A stretch of DNA of 64,000 nucleotides, from contig NC_017671.1 of the NCBI RefSeq assembly GCF_000284595.1, positions 591,001 through 655,000 of the forward strand, read 5' to 3'. The translations under genes were made by a program, and so were the position numbers. Shown in pieces: positions 34,669-44,613 of the stretch (positions are counted from its first letter, which is position 1; every line of letters starts with the position of its first letter). Origin of the DNA: Stenotrophomonas maltophilia D457. Its GTDB lineage: Bacteria; Pseudomonadota; Gammaproteobacteria; Xanthomonadales; Xanthomonadaceae. Under the pieces are notes generated by a model, which saw only the letters and a program-made list of their open reading frames with translations, made no database searches and had not been told where the DNA came from.

Positions 34669-36072
34669 TCAGCTGCGCCCGTAGGTATCCTCGAACCGCA
34701 CGATGTCATCCTCGCCCAGGTAGCTGCCGGACTGCACTTCGATCAGTTCCAGCGGCAGCTTGCCCGGATTGCGCAGGCGGTGGGTCACGCCCAGCGGAAT
34801 ATAGGTGCTCTGGTTCTCGCTGAGCAGGATCACCTCGTCACCACGGGTCACTTCAGCGGTGCCGCTGACCACGATCCAGTGTTCGGCGCGATGGTGATGC
34901 ATCTGCAGGCTCAGCGTGCCGCCGGGCTTGACCGTGATCCGCTTGACCTGGAAGCGCTCGCCGTTGTCGATCGAATCGTAGGCACCCCACGGGCGATAGA
35001 CCTTACGGTGCCAGGTGGCCTCGCTGCGGCCTTCGGCCTTCAGCTGCGCCACTACGGTCTTGACCTCCTGCATGCGGTCGGCCTTGCCGACCAGCACCGC
35101 GTCGTCGGTTTCCACCACCACCACGTCATCCAGCCCGACCAGCGCCACCAGGCGCTGTGCGTAGGCATAGGTGTTGCGGCAGTCGATGGCGATCACGTCG
35201 CCCTGGTGGGCGTTGCCATCGCCGTCCTGCTGCGAGACATCGCGCAGCGCGGTCCACGAGCCGACATCGTTCCAGCCGGCATCCAGTGGAATCACCACGG
35301 CATCGGCGGTCTTCTCCATCACCGCATAGTCGATCGAATCGGACGGAACGGCAGTGAAGGCCTCCTTGTCCAGGCGGGTGAAATCGGCATCGCGACGCGC
35401 CTGCTGCCAGGCCTGGCGGCTGCCGGCGAGCATGGCGGGCTGGAAGCATTCCAGCTCCTGCAGGTAGCGCGAGGCCTTGAACAGGAACATGCCGCTGTTC
35501 CAGTAGTACTGGCCGCTGCTGACGTAGCGGGTGGCGGTGCCCAGGTCGGGCTTCTCGACGAAGCGCTCGACCGCGCGCAGGCCCTGGCCATCGGCGGCCT
35601 TGATATAGCCGTAGCCGGTTTCCGGGCCGGTCGGCACGATGCCGAAGGTCACCAGCTTTCCGGCTTCGGCGGCAGCGGCGGCAGCCTGGACGGCGCTGCG
35701 GAATGCAGTCTCGTTGTTGATCACATGATCGGAGGGCAGCACCAGCAGCAGCGCGTCGCCGCCGTCGCGGGTGGCTTCCAGCGCGGCCACCGCGATCGCC
35801 GGTGCCGTGTTGCGGCCGACCGGCTCAAGGATGATCGCGGCTGGCTCGGCGCCAACCTGCTGCAGCTGCTCGGCGGCAACAAAGCGGTGTTCCTCGTTGG
35901 CAATCACCAACGGGCCGCGCGCGGCGATCGGCGCCACGCGCTTCCAGGTAGCCTGCAGCATCGTCAGTTCGCCCGCCAACGGCAGGAACTGCTTTGGGTA
36001 CGCCTCGCGCGACAGCGGCCACAGGCGGGTACCGGATCCACCGGACAGGATGACGGGCTGGATGCTGCTCAT
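34669..36072 (-). CDS. xanB: Mannose-1-phosphate guanylyltransferase / mannose-6-phosphate isomerase
   Basis: 467 residues. Bifunctional type II PMI-GMP: N-terminal GDP-mannose pyrophosphorylase domain ([29 protein letters not shown]) and C-terminal cupin isomerase domain ([20 protein letters not shown], given as [16 protein letters not shown], and [20 protein letters not shown]). Provides GDP-mannose for LPS and exopolysaccharide. 11 bp downstream of xanA in a leftward operon. Confidence 0.96.
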   Translation of the reverse strand: MSSIQPVILSGGSGTRLWPLSREAYPKQFLPLAGELTMLQATWKRVAPIAARGPLVIANEEHRFVAAEQLQQVGAEPAAIILEPVGRNTAPAIAVAALEATRDGGDALLLVLPSDHVINNETAFRSAVQAAAAAAEAGKLVTFGIVPTGPETGYGYIKAADGQGLRAVERFVEKPDLGTATRYVSSGQYYWNSGMFLFKASRYLQELECFQPAMLAGSRQAWQQARRDADFTRLDKEAFTAVPSDSIDYAVMEKTADAVVIPLDAGWNDVGSWTALRDVSQQDGDGNAHQGDVIAIDCRNTYAYAQRLVALVGLDDVVVVETDDAVLVGKADRMQEVKTVVAQLKAEGRSEATWHRKVYRPWGAYDSIDNGERFQVKRITVKPGGTLSLQMHHHRAEHWIVVSGTAEVTRGDEVILLSENQSTYIPLGVTHRLRNPGKLPLELIEVQSGSYLGEDDIVRFEDTYGRS

Positions 36073-36083
36073 GCGTTCCTCGG

Positions 36084-37430
36084 TTACTGCTGGATGAGGC
36101 GGGAGATGTCGTCGGTACGTGCCTGCATCAGTGTGGCATCGCCCCGGGCTTCAACATTCAGGCGCAGCAGCGGCTCGGTGTTGGAGCTGCGCAGGTTGAA
36201 GCGCCAGTCGCCGAAGTCGGCACTGATGCCATCGGTGTGGTCCAGCGTGGGCGACTGCGCTGCGAAGTGCTCCATCACGCGTGCGACGGCGGCCTTGGCA
36301 TCGCTGACCTTGAAATTGATTTCGCCGCTGCACGGGTAGGCAGCCATGCGGTCTTCGACCCAGTCGGCCAGCGAGCGCCCGCTTTCGGAAACCAGCTGGG
36401 CGATCAGCAGCCACGGAATCATGCCCGAGTCGGCATAGGCGAACTCGCGGAAATAGTGGTGGGCGCTCATCTCGCCACCGTACACCGCGTCTTCGGCGCG
36501 CATCTTTTCCTTGATGAAAGCGTGGCCGCTCTTGCACTGCACCGGTACGCCGCCGGCCTGTTCGACCATGTCCACGGTGTTCCAGACCAGGCGCGGGTCG
36601 TGCACGACCTTGCCGCCGGGATTGCGCGCCAGGATTGCCTTGGCCAGCAGGCCGACCAGGTAGTAGCCCTCGATGAAGCGGCCGGTATGGTCGAAGAAGA
36701 AGCAACGGTCGAAGTCACCGTCCCAGGCAATGCCGAAATCGGCACCGTGTTCGCGCACGGCGTCGGCGGTGGCGGCGCGGTTCTCCGGCAGCAGCGGGTT
36801 GGGAATGCCGTTGGGGAAGCTGCCGTCCGGCTCGTGGCAGATGCGGATGAACTCGAACGGCAGGTGCGGCGACAGCAGGTCGACGATGGCCCCGGCACCG
36901 CCGTTGCCGGCGTTGACCACCAGCTTCAGCGGTCGCAGCTTGCCAGCGTCGACATAGCTCAGCAGGTGCTGGATGTACGCGCTCTTGTCGTGCTGCGCGC
37001 TCTGCGCGGCACGCGGCGGCTGTGCCGCGGACGTATCGGCGGCAACCGCATCGGAAATCGCGAACAGGCCAGTATCGGAGCTGATCGGTCGTGCGTTTTC
37101 CTTGACCAGCTTCATGCCGTTGTAGTCCATCGGATTATGGCTGGCGGTGACCATCACACCGCCGGCCGCGCCCAGGTGGTCGGTCTGGAAATAGACCTCT
37201 TCCGTGCCACACAGGCCGATGTCGATCACCTCGCGCCCGGTACCGCGCAGACCTGCGGCCAGTGCATCCTGCAGCGCGGGGCTGGTCAGGCGCACGTCAT
37301 GGCCCAGCACCACCGGGCCCGGCGCAAGCTGCGCCGCCAGGGCAACGCCGATGCGGCGGGCCAAATCTTCGTTCAGTTCTTCCGGCACGCGGCCGCGGAT
37401 GTCATAGGCCTTGAAGGCGGGCAGGGGCAT
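36084..37430 (-). CDS. xanA: Phosphomannomutase / phosphoglucomutase
   Basis: 448 residues from the ATG complementary to 37428-37430 ([20 protein letters not shown]). Interconverts mannose-6-P/mannose-1-P and glucose-6-P/glucose-1-P, feeding both xanB and rmlA. Phosphoserine loop [16 protein letters not shown], metal loop [12 protein letters not shown], sugar loop [10 protein letters not shown] and C-terminal phosphate loop [15 protein letters not shown] are all present. First gene of the xanA-xanB operon. Confidence 0.96.
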   Translation of the reverse strand: MPLPAFKAYDIRGRVPEELNEDLARRIGVALAAQLAPGPVVLGHDVRLTSPALQDALAAGLRGTGREVIDIGLCGTEEVYFQTDHLGAAGGVMVTASHNPMDYNGMKLVKENARPISSDTGLFAISDAVAADTSAAQPPRAAQSAQHDKSAYIQHLLSYVDAGKLRPLKLVVNAGNGGAGAIVDLLSPHLPFEFIRICHEPDGSFPNGIPNPLLPENRAATADAVREHGADFGIAWDGDFDRCFFFDHTGRFIEGYYLVGLLAKAILARNPGGKVVHDPRLVWNTVDMVEQAGGVPVQCKSGHAFIKEKMRAEDAVYGGEMSAHHYFREFAYADSGMIPWLLIAQLVSESGRSLADWVEDRMAAYPCSGEINFKVSDAKAAVARVMEHFAAQSPTLDHTDGISADFGDWRFNLRSSNTEPLLRLNVEARGDATLMQARTDDISRLIQQ

Positions 37431-37481
37431 TGATCGGGATCCTTGGGTGGCTCAGCACGCGATTGTAGTACCTGTCTTGTA

Positions 37482-37496
37482 TGGGAAGCGTTTCCA
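37482..37496. promoter_or_regulatory. Possible LacI-type operator between xanA and the CoA-transferase genes
   Basis: TGGGAAGCGTTTCCA is a near-palindrome with a central CG, resembling LacI/GalR-family sites. It lies 52 bp upstream of the xanA start and 75 bp upstream of the scoA start. Pattern only; no LacI-type gene is in the window. Confidence 0.3.
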
Positions 37497-37570
37497 TGCC
37501 GCAACGCCACGTGACCGTCTGCCGTGCTGGCCTAGAATGGTGTGATTACATCAACGAAGTGAGGGCGTAG

Positions 37571-38305
37571 ATGAGCAATCCGGCAACGACCGGCGGAAAG
37601 CGCGGCAAGCGCTTCGCCAGTGCGACGGAGGCCCTGCAGGGGGTGGTCGCCGATGGACAGACCCTGGCCGTGGGCGGCTTTGGCCTGTGTGGCATCCCCG
37701 AGGCGCTGATCGCTGCGCTGCGCGACAGTGGCGTCAAGGGCCTGACCGTGATCTCCAACAATGCCGGTGTCGATGGTTTCGGACTGGGCCAGCTGCTGGA
37801 AACCCGGCAGATCAAGAAAATGATTTCGTCCTACGTGGGCGAGAACAAGGAATTCGAACGTCAGTTTCTGGCTGGCGAACTGGAACTGGAGTTCAATCCG
37901 CAGGGCACACTGGCCGAGCGCCTGCGTGCCGGTGGTGCGGGTATTCCGGCGTTCTTCACTGCCACCGGCTATGGCACGGTGGTTGCCGAGGGCAAGGAAA
38001 CCCGCGAGTTCGACGGCAAGCACTACGTGATGGAGACGGCGCTGCGCGCCGATCTGGCACTGGTCAAGGCCTGGAAGGCCGACGAGGCCGGCAACCTGGT
38101 GTTCCGCAAGACCGCACGCAACTTCAACCCGGCCTGTGCGATGGCCGGCAAGGTCTGCATCGTGGAAGTGGAGGAGGTGGTGCCGGTCGGTGCCATCGAC
38201 CCGGACCAGGTGCACCTGCCAGGCATCTATGTGCACCGCATCGTGCACAACGCGCATCCTGAGAAGCGAATCGAACAGCGCACCATCCGCGCGGAGGGCA
38301 ACTGA
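37571..38305 (+). CDS. scoA: 3-oxoacid (succinyl-CoA:acetoacetate) CoA-transferase subunit A
   Basis: 244 residues from ATG 37571. Alpha subunit that transfers CoA from succinyl-CoA to acetoacetate or similar ketoacids. Motif [17 protein letters not shown] near residue 34, [35 protein letters not shown] and [18 protein letters not shown] are typical. In Xanthomonas the homologue beside xanA is called lpsI. Acetoacetate from the tyrosine pathway encoded at 2-4 kb is one possible substrate. Confidence 0.94.
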   Translation: MSNPATTGGKRGKRFASATEALQGVVADGQTLAVGGFGLCGIPEALIAALRDSGVKGLTVISNNAGVDGFGLGQLLETRQIKKMISSYVGENKEFERQFLAGELELEFNPQGTLAERLRAGGAGIPAFFTATGYGTVVAEGKETREFDGKHYVMETALRADLALVKAWKADEAGNLVFRKTARNFNPACAMAGKVCIVEVEEVVPVGAIDPDQVHLPGIYVHRIVHNAHPEKRIEQRTIRAEGN

Positions 38306-38306
38306 C

Positions 38307-38939
38307 ATGGCGTGGACCCGTGACGAGATGGCGGCACGCGCCGCCCAGGAGCTGATCGATGGCGCCTACGTGAACCTGGGCATCGGCCTGCCGACGCTGG
38401 TTGCCAATCACATTCCCGAAGGCGTGGATGTGTGGCTGCAGTCGGAGAACGGCCTGCTCGGCATCGGCCCGTTCCCGACCGACGCTGAAGTCGACGCGGA
38501 CCTGATCAATGCCGGCAAGCAGACGGTTACGGCGCGTGCCGGTGCCAGTTACTTCGGCAGCCACGACAGCTTCGCGATGATCCGCGGTGGCCATGTGAAC
38601 CTGGCCATCCTTGGCGCCATGCAGGTCACCGACAAGGGTGACCTGGCCAACTGGATGGTGCCCGGCAAGATGGTCAAGGGCATGGGCGGGGCAATGGACC
38701 TGGTCGCCGGCGTGCAGCGCGTTGTGGTGCTGATGGAGCACACTGCCAAGAACGGCGAGCACAAGATCCTGGCCGAATGCACGCTGCCGTTGACCGGCGT
38801 GGGCGTGGTCGACCGCATCATCACCGATCTGGCGGTGTTCGACGTGACTGACAAGGGCCTGTTGCTGGTGGAGGCCGCGCCGGGTGTCAGCGATGAAGAG
38901 CTGAAGGAAAAGACCGGCGTCGCGTTCCGGCGGGGCTGA
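38307..38939 (+). CDS. scoB: 3-oxoacid CoA-transferase subunit B
   Basis: 210 residues from ATG 38307, 1 bp after the subunit A stop. Catalytic subunit: the Glu in [14 protein letters not shown] forms the CoA thioester intermediate. [39 protein letters not shown] and [16 protein letters not shown] are hallmark segments. Called lpsJ in Xanthomonas. Complete length for the family. Confidence 0.95.
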   Translation: MAWTRDEMAARAAQELIDGAYVNLGIGLPTLVANHIPEGVDVWLQSENGLLGIGPFPTDAEVDADLINAGKQTVTARAGASYFGSHDSFAMIRGGHVNLAILGAMQVTDKGDLANWMVPGKMVKGMGGAMDLVAGVQRVVVLMEHTAKNGEHKILAECTLPLTGVGVVDRIITDLAVFDVTDKGLLLVEAAPGVSDEELKEKTGVAFRRG

Positions 38940-38987
38940 GGCTGCAAGGGCTGCCAAGCGTGCCGCCCTGCTTCTTGAGGTGCCGCC

Positions 38988-39575
38988 ATGCTGTTCCCCC
39001 ACGACCTGCCCGATGCCGATGTCCTGCACCTGCCGGGATGGCTGGCTGCGGCCGAGGCCGACCAGCTGCTGTATTCGCTGCAGGCCGAAGTGCCCTGGGA
39101 AACCCATCGCATCCGCATGTTCGGCAACTGGGTGGACTCGCCGCGGCTGAGCTGCTGGATCGGCGACCCGCAGGCCCGCTATCGCTATTCCGGTGCCGAG
39201 TTCGTGCCGCGCCCCTGGCCGCCGGTGTTGCAGGCCATGCGCGGGCGCCTGGAAGCCGAAGGCCACGGCCGCTTCAACAGCGTGCTGCTGAACCGCTACC
39301 GCGGTGGCGGTGACTACATGGGCTGGCACAGCGATGACGAGCCGGAGCTGGGTCCGGCTCCGGTGATCGCGTCGCTGAGCCTGGGCGCGGCGCGCCGATT
39401 CCTGCTGCGACGCCGCGACGACCCGGCACGCAAGGCTGAATTCGTGCTGGGCCACGGCGACCTGCTGCTGATGGCGGGACAGACCCAGCGCTTCTACCAG
39501 CACGCGCTGCCGAAGATGGCGCGGGTGCACGGCGAGCGGATCAACCTGACCTTCCGTTGGATTTCGCCGCGTTGA
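38988..39575 (+). CDS. alkB: AlkB-like 2-oxoglutarate/Fe(II) dioxygenase
   Basis: 195 residues from ATG 38988. Oxidative demethylase repairing 1-methyladenine/3-methylcytosine-type lesions. Fold motif LNRYRGGGDYMGWHSDDE carries the H-x-D iron ligands; SLSLGAARRFLLRRR, GDLLLMAGQTQRFYQHALPK with the third His ligand, and R-x5-R (RINLTFRWI) for 2-oxoglutarate follow. It looks more like the ALKBH2/3 group than E. coli AlkB. Followed by a perfect palindrome. Confidence 0.93.
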   Translation: MLFPHDLPDADVLHLPGWLAAAEADQLLYSLQAEVPWETHRIRMFGNWVDSPRLSCWIGDPQARYRYSGAEFVPRPWPPVLQAMRGRLEAEGHGRFNSVLLNRYRGGGDYMGWHSDDEPELGPAPVIASLSLGAARRFLLRRRDDPARKAEFVLGHGDLLLMAGQTQRFYQHALPKMARVHGERINLTFRWISPR

Positions 39576-39582
39576 CGAAGAA

Positions 39583-39622
39583 GGGGTCAGGTCCCTTTCC
39601 GGCCGGAAAGGGACCTGACCCC
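39583..39622. repeat. Perfect GGGGTCAGG palindrome
   Basis: GGGGTCAGGTCCCTTTCC (39583-39600) pairs with its exact complement (39605-39622) around GGCC. It lies between convergent alkB and the lipoprotein gene. Same family as 47283-47323. Confidence 0.9.
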
Positions 39623-39650
39623 GTAACCACATGCCCGGCGAATGCTGCGA

Positions 39651-40292
39651 TCAGCGCGCAACGGTCGGCTGGTCGGCCTGCCCGCTCTGCAGCGTCCAGC
39701 CCACCACGTCCTGCGCCAGCTGCTGCAGGCCACGCTCGAACGCGGCGGTCACCGCCGGTACGTCGGTGCTGCCGACCGGCTGCGCCTGGCGGAAGGTGCG
39801 GTCAGCGACCACACGCTGGTCGGCGACATGGATCAGCTTGGCGTTGACCTCGATCACCACGGTGGGCGTGGCCTGGCCCTGGTAATCCGATTCGAAGCGG
39901 CGCACATCGGTGGACAGCTTGTAGTCGGCGCGGATGCCGGCGGTGCTGCGGGCCACGCCGCGGATGCGGCCGGAATCCTCGAAGCCACGCAGCAGGGTGT
40001 CTTCGATCATGTCGGTGGCCGGTTGCGCCCAGCTGGCACCCTTGTAGATCTCAAGCTGCGACGGTGTCGGCCGCACATTGATGCGCGGGCTGTCGACCAT
40101 GCGCGCGGCGCTGGGCTTGGCCAGTACCAGCTGCCAGCTGGCCTGCGGCCACGCCGGGTCCGCCTTGACCTGCACGGACGGCGAGTACAGCGTCACCGCG
40201 GTTTTCTCGCTGCTGCCGAGGATGGAGCAGCCCCCCAGCAGGGTGACCATCGAAGCGGCCAGCAGCAGGCGCGGAAGAGTGGTCGGGCTCAT
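39651..40292 (-). CDS. ABC-type transport auxiliary lipoprotein (PqiC-like)
   Basis: 213 residues. Signal peptide with lipobox TLLGGC (Cys 22), then the ABC_trans_aux fold (YSPSVQVKADPAWPQASWQL, RINVRPTPSQLEIYKGASWA, ADYKLSTDVRRFESDYQG-type strands). Outer-membrane-anchored partner of an MCE lipid transporter. Its start overlaps the stop of the mlaD-like gene by 4 bp; last gene of the leftward operon mlaE-mlaF-mlaD-lipoprotein. Confidence 0.87.
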   Translation of the reverse strand: MSPTTLPRLLLAASMVTLLGGCSILGSSEKTAVTLYSPSVQVKADPAWPQASWQLVLAKPSAARMVDSPRINVRPTPSQLEIYKGASWAQPATDMIEDTLLRGFEDSGRIRGVARSTAGIRADYKLSTDVRRFESDYQGQATPTVVIEVNAKLIHVADQRVVADRTFRQAQPVGSTDVPAVTAAFERGLQQLAQDVVGWTLQSGQADQPTVAR

Positions 40293-41215
40293 TTGGGTTC
40301 GAACTCCTTCGGTGCGTCGCGGCCCAGCAGGTAGCGCGCGGGGTTGTTCTCGAGGCGGTCGCTGACCCGGCGCAGGTCGCGGATCAGGCCGCGCAGTTCG
40401 GTAAGCGTCGGGCCCAGCTGGCCGAGGCCATCGTTGGCGAAGCTGTTGATCGCGGCGCGGTTCTCGCCAAGGATCGAATCGGCGTTGCCGGCGGCCGAGT
40501 CGAGCTTGGCCAGGGTCGCGTCGAGCTTGTCGATGATGCCGGGCAGCTGCTGCACCAGGTTCCTGTCCAGGCGCTCGATGGTGCCGTTGGTGGTCTTCAG
40601 CGTGGTGTCCAGGCTGCGGGCGGCATCGCGCGCGCTGAGCAGCAGCGCCTGCGTGCCCTGGTCACGGTCGGCCAGGCCGCCGCTGATCGTCTCCAGGTTG
40701 GCCAGCGTCGCGTTGATCGAGGCCACGTTGCGGTCGCTGAGGATCTGGTCCATGCGCTCGACGATGCGGTTGGCGACGTCGGTGATGTTCTGCAGCGCAG
40801 AGGGCGTGGTCGGGATGATCGGTGCCGGGTCCTTGTTGACCGTGGTCAGCGCCGGCGACTGCGGCGTGCCGCCGCTGAGCTGGATGATCGACGGGCCGGT
40901 CAGGCTGGTGATCGCCAGCTTGGCGCGGGTATCGGTCTTGACCGGCGTGTTGGAGTTCAGGCGGATGCGCGCGACTACCTGGCGCGGGTCGTCCGGCACC
41001 AGGTTCAGTTCGGTGATCGAGCCCACCGCGATGCCGTTGTACTGCACCGGGCTGCCCACCGACAGGCCGGTCACCGCTTCGCGGAACACCACGCGGTACT
41101 CCTGCCAGGTACGGTCGGAGGAGTATTTGGCGGCCCACAGGCCGAAGGCCAGCAGGGCCAGGCCGGTGATCAGGGTGAACGCGCCGATCAGCACGTAGTT
41201 GGCTTTGGTTTCCAT
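40289..41215 (-). CDS. mlaD: MlaD-like MCE-domain protein
   Basis: 308 residues. Single N-terminal membrane helix (YVLIGAFTLITGLALLAFGL), MCE domain (about 40-120: VTGLSVGSPVQYNGIAVGSI, TRAKLAITSLTGPSIIQLSG), then a long helical region with repeated LDATLAKLDSAAGNADSIL-like turns. Binds phospholipid in the periplasm as a ring and hands it between membranes. The protein is longer than E. coli MlaD (about 183 residues), as in many Xanthomonas homologues. Confidence 0.92.
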   Translation of the reverse strand: METKANYVLIGAFTLITGLALLAFGLWAAKYSSDRTWQEYRVVFREAVTGLSVGSPVQYNGIAVGSITELNLVPDDPRQVVARIRLNSNTPVKTDTRAKLAITSLTGPSIIQLSGGTPQSPALTTVNKDPAPIIPTTPSALQNITDVANRIVERMDQILSDRNVASINATLANLETISGGLADRDQGTQALLLSARDAARSLDTTLKTTNGTIERLDRNLVQQLPGIIDKLDATLAKLDSAAGNADSILGENRAAINSFANDGLGQLGPTLTELRGLIRDLRRVSDRLENNPARYLLGRDAPKEFEPK

Positions 41216-41218
41216 GGC

Positions 41219-42046
41219 TCAGGCACTCTCGATCTGTTCGCCACGCGCGGCGCGCGCGCGGGGTCCGTGGAAGTATTCCTGGATCCACGGATGATCCAGT
41301 TTCTCGATGTCAGGCAAGGGTGCGTTGGCCACCACCTTGCGGTCGGCGATCACCGCGACCCGGTCGCAGATCGCGTACAGCGTGTCCAGGTCGTGGGTGA
41401 TCAGGAACACGGTCAGCCCCAGCGCTTCCTGCAGGGTCTTGATCAGGCGGTCGAACGCGGCCGCGCCGATCGGGTCGAGGCCGGCGGTGGGTTCGTCCAG
41501 GAACAGCAATGGCGGATCCAGCGCCAGTGCCCGGGCCAGGCCGGCGCGCTTGCGCATGCCGCCGGACAGCTGCGAGGGCAGCTTGTTGATCGCATCGGCG
41601 GGCAGGCCGGCCAGCTTCACTTTCAGCAGCGCCAGTTCGTAGTGCCAGCGCTCGGGCAGCTCGCGATGGTGTTCCTTCAGCGGCACCTGCACGTTCTCGC
41701 CCACGGTCAGCGAGGAGAACAGGGCGCCATCCTGGAACAACACGCCGGTGTTGCGCTCGATGTGCAGCCGGCTCTCGGCGTCGTCGGCACGCGCGTCGCG
41801 GCCGAGTACTTCGATCTGCCCGGCATCGGGCACGCGCAGGCCCAGGATCGAGCGCATCAGCACCGATTTGCCGGTACCGGAGCCGCCGACCACGCCCAGG
41901 ATTTCGCCGCGGCGCACATCCAGGTCCAGGTCTTCGTGCACGGTCTGGCTGCCGAAGCGGTTGACCAGGCCACGCACGCGGATGGCCAGTTCGTGGCCCT
42001 GGTCGTCGCGCATGTCGATGGAGTCGGGGAGGGCGGATGTGCTCAT
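41219..42046 (-). CDS. mlaF: MlaF-like ABC transporter ATPase
   Basis: 275 residues. Walker A GVVGGSGTGKSVLMRSIL, signature SQLSGGMRKRAGLARALAL, Walker B LLFLDEPTAGLDPI and switch His FLITHDLDTL. Energises lipid transport through the STAS-permease encoded just upstream; 1 bp separates the two genes. C-terminal tail DHPWIQEYFHGPRARAARG is typical of MlaF/Ttg2A. Confidence 0.95.
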   Translation of the reverse strand: MSTSALPDSIDMRDDQGHELAIRVRGLVNRFGSQTVHEDLDLDVRRGEILGVVGGSGTGKSVLMRSILGLRVPDAGQIEVLGRDARADDAESRLHIERNTGVLFQDGALFSSLTVGENVQVPLKEHHRELPERWHYELALLKVKLAGLPADAINKLPSQLSGGMRKRAGLARALALDPPLLFLDEPTAGLDPIGAAAFDRLIKTLQEALGLTVFLITHDLDTLYAICDRVAVIADRKVVANAPLPDIEKLDHPWIQEYFHGPRARAARGEQIESA

Positions 42047-42047
42047 G

Positions 42048-43169
42048 TCACCAGTCCATGTGCATGAACCACAACGCCGCGAAGGCGTCGATGATGATCA
42101 CCAGCGAGATCGTCTGCACCACGCTGGAGGTGGTGCGCTCGCCGACCGACTGCGCGGTGCCCTCGACCTTCAGTCCTTCCAGGCAGCCGATCAGGCCGAT
42201 CACCAGCGCGAACACGGGTGCCTTGGACAGGCCGACCAGCAGGTGCCGCACTTCCATCGTCTCGTGCATGCGCGCGATGTACATCTGCGGCGGGATGTCG
42301 AGGTCGAACGCGCCGACGGTGATGCCGCCGGCCAGGCCCGCGATCATCGCGATGAAGGTCAGCAAGGGCAGGGTGACCAGCAGCGCCAGCAGTCGCGGCA
42401 GCACCAGCAGGTCGACCGGGTCCAGGCCCAGCGTGCGCATTGCATCGATCTCCTCGCGTGCCTTCATCGCACCAATCTGCGCGGTGAACGCACTGGCGGT
42501 GCGGCCGGCCAGCACGATCGCGGTCAGCAGTACCGCGAACTCGCGCAGGAAGGCGATGTTGACCAGCTCGACCACGTAGATCTCGGCGCCGAAGTCGCGC
42601 AGGATGGTCGAGCCGAGGAATGCGATCACCGCGCCCACCAGGTAGGACAGCAGCGCCACCAGCGGTACCGCATCCAGCCCCACCTGCTCCATCTGGTGCA
42701 CGGTGGCGGTCAGCCGGAAGCGGCGGGGTTCCTTGACCAGCCGGGCCGCCTTGACCAGGTTCTCGCCGAGGAAACTGCACAGCGCCTTGATGTTGTGGCC
42801 AGTGGCGTGGACGCTGACACCCAGCCGTTCCAGCGCGGCCAGCACGCCGAAATCGCGCTTGGGCTTGGGGCGGTCGTCGGCCACTTCCTCGATGGTGCAC
42901 ACCAGCGCCTGGTGGTCCGCGCGGAACTGCAGTGCGTCTTCGTGCAGATCGGCACGGTGGGCCACGCGCAGCACCTGCAGCACGCCGGCCGAATCCAGCT
43001 GCTCGATGCCGGTGGCATCGATGCCGGTCAGCTTGTCGGGAACGCCGTGCAGGACCTCGGCCGCGGCCAGCGCGGTCTTCAAGGTCCAGGTGCCGGACAG
43101 GTGGATCAGGCCCGGGTCATGGGCATCCTGTTCGAGCTGGGGGGCGAGGTTCGGGGTGACGTGGGCCAT
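42048..43169 (-). CDS. mlaE: MlaE-like ABC permease with N-terminal STAS domain
   Basis: 373 residues from the ATG complementary to 43167-43169 (MAHVTPNLAPQLEQDAHD). Residues about 15-100 form a STAS domain (LSGTWTLKTALAAAEVLHG, IDATGIEQLDSAGVLQVLRV), followed by the MlaE/YrbE permease (from about 130: HQMEQVGLDAVPLVALLSYL, GAMKAREEIDAMRTLGLDPV, VRHLLVGLSKAPVFALVIGL, VERTT-like ERTTSSVVQTISL). In E. coli the STAS function is supplied by the separate protein MlaB. No mlaB or mlaC gene is present here, so the fusion may replace MlaB. Confidence 0.93.
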   Translation of the reverse strand: MAHVTPNLAPQLEQDAHDPGLIHLSGTWTLKTALAAAEVLHGVPDKLTGIDATGIEQLDSAGVLQVLRVAHRADLHEDALQFRADHQALVCTIEEVADDRPKPKRDFGVLAALERLGVSVHATGHNIKALCSFLGENLVKAARLVKEPRRFRLTATVHQMEQVGLDAVPLVALLSYLVGAVIAFLGSTILRDFGAEIYVVELVNIAFLREFAVLLTAIVLAGRTASAFTAQIGAMKAREEIDAMRTLGLDPVDLLVLPRLLALLVTLPLLTFIAMIAGLAGGITVGAFDLDIPPQMYIARMHETMEVRHLLVGLSKAPVFALVIGLIGCLEGLKVEGTAQSVGERTTSSVVQTISLVIIIDAFAALWFMHMDW

Positions 43170-43261
43170 TCGGGTCGCAGCATAACCGTTCTGTATCGGG
43201 CTTCGCGTCGAACTCGGATGAATTTCTCCGGTGGGCCCCAGCGTAGGTAATACTACGGCGC

Positions 43262-44521
43262 ATGTCCGCAGACGCTCACACGATCCCCACGCCCCAGGCC
43301 ACCTACGCACAGCGCGTGGCCTTTGTTTCCGAGATCGCCGGACGCCTGCACAGCTATGGCACCACGGCCCAGCGCCTGGAAACGGCGGTGGTGGCACTGG
43401 CCCGCCAGCTCGATCTGGATTGTGAACCGTGGTCGAATCCCACCGGTATCATCCTCAGCTTCAGCGATCCGGCGCAGGCGATCGGCTCCAGCGACATCAC
43501 CCGCGTGATCCGCCTGGCGCCCGGTGAGAACGACCTGCACAAGCTCAGCGTCGCCGACCATATCGCCGAAGAAGTGTCCAACGGGCGGATGAGCATCGCC
43601 CAAGGCCATACCGCGCTGCGCCAGCTGGACAAGGATCCGGGCCGGCGCGGCAAGCTGCGCACCATCCTGTCATTCACCCTCGGCGCGGCCGGCGTGGCCG
43701 GCATGTGGAAGCTGCCGTGGCTGGACATCGCCACCGCCGGTGTCATCGGCCTGATGATCGGCCTGCTCGGCATGGTCACCGACCGCCGCCCGGCCACCCG
43801 CGAAGCGGCCGAGGCGCTGGCGGCGCTGCTGGCCGGCATGGTCGCCACCCTGGTGGCGTCCTTCATTGGCGCGCTCAACCTCAATACGGTGATCATCGCC
43901 TCGCTGGTGGTGCTGCTGCCCGGCATGTCGCTGACCAATGCGGTCAATGAGCTGGCCAGCCAGCACTGGGTGTCGGGCACCGCGCGCTTTGCCGGCGCGC
44001 TGACCACCATCATGAAGCTCAGCGTCGGCGCGATGATCGCGGTGACCCTGGCCGACGTGCTCGGGCTGGATCCGGTGATCCGCGCCACGCGGCCGCAGGG
44101 GCCGTGGGTGGAGTGGGGTTCGCTGCTGACCGCGGCCTTTGCGTTCGCGATGCTGTTCAAGGCCAACCGGCGCGATTACCCGTGGGTGATCGCCGCCTCG
44201 GTGGCCGGTTATGCGATCTCCAAGTTCGGCGGCCATGCCTGGGGCGCGCCGGCCGGCATCTTCCTGTCGGCGATGCTGCTGACCGCGGGCGGCAATCTGT
44301 TCGGTCGCCTGGTCGGGCGTCCGGGCGCGATCATCCGCCTGCCCGGCATCATCATGATGGTGCCCGGCAGCACCAGCCTGCGCGGTGTGCTGACCCTGGT
44401 CCAGCAACAGGATGTCGGCGCCGGCCAGAGCGTGTTCCTCACCGTGCTCAACGTGGTGATGGCGCTGGTCGCCGGCCTGCTGTTCGGCAACCTGCTGATG
44501 CCCGCTCGCAAGACCCTGTGA
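43262..44521 (+). CDS. ThrE-family threonine/serine exporter-like protein
   Basis: 419 residues from ATG 43262. N-terminal cytosolic domain (about 15-125: AFVSEIAGRLHSYGTTAQRL, GIILSFSDPAQA, AEEVSNGRMS) followed by about ten membrane helices (TAGVIGLMIGLLGMVTDRRP, IIASLVVLLPGMSLTNAVNE, GIIMMVPGSTSLRG). This is the fused ThrE architecture of amino-acid exporters. Substrate is inferred from the family only. Transcribed divergently from mlaE with a 92-bp gap. Confidence 0.9.
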   Translation: MSADAHTIPTPQATYAQRVAFVSEIAGRLHSYGTTAQRLETAVVALARQLDLDCEPWSNPTGIILSFSDPAQAIGSSDITRVIRLAPGENDLHKLSVADHIAEEVSNGRMSIAQGHTALRQLDKDPGRRGKLRTILSFTLGAAGVAGMWKLPWLDIATAGVIGLMIGLLGMVTDRRPATREAAEALAALLAGMVATLVASFIGALNLNTVIIASLVVLLPGMSLTNAVNELASQHWVSGTARFAGALTTIMKLSVGAMIAVTLADVLGLDPVIRATRPQGPWVEWGSLLTAAFAFAMLFKANRRDYPWVIAASVAGYAISKFGGHAWGAPAGIFLSAMLLTAGGNLFGRLVGRPGAIIRLPGIIMMVPGSTSLRGVLTLVQQQDVGAGQSVFLTVLNVVMALVAGLLFGNLLMPARKTL

Positions 44522-44559
44522 TGATGTCGGTGGGTGTGGACCCCGGTCCACACACCGGA

Positions 44560-44597
44560 GAATGAAAAACGCCGGCGTCCGCCGGCGTCTTTCATTC
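44560..44597. terminator. Bidirectional terminator between thrE-like gene and hns-like gene
   Basis: ACGCCGGCG/CGCCGGCGT stem inside a longer GAATGAAA...TTTCATTC palindrome, with a T-run (GTTTTTCATTC) on the minus strand, serving the H-NS-like gene, and CTTTCATTC on the plus strand. A second hairpin GTGTGGACC/GGTCCACAC lies at 44534-44553. Confidence 0.88.
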
Positions 44598-44613
44598 CAA
44601 CCTGATCCCGGCC

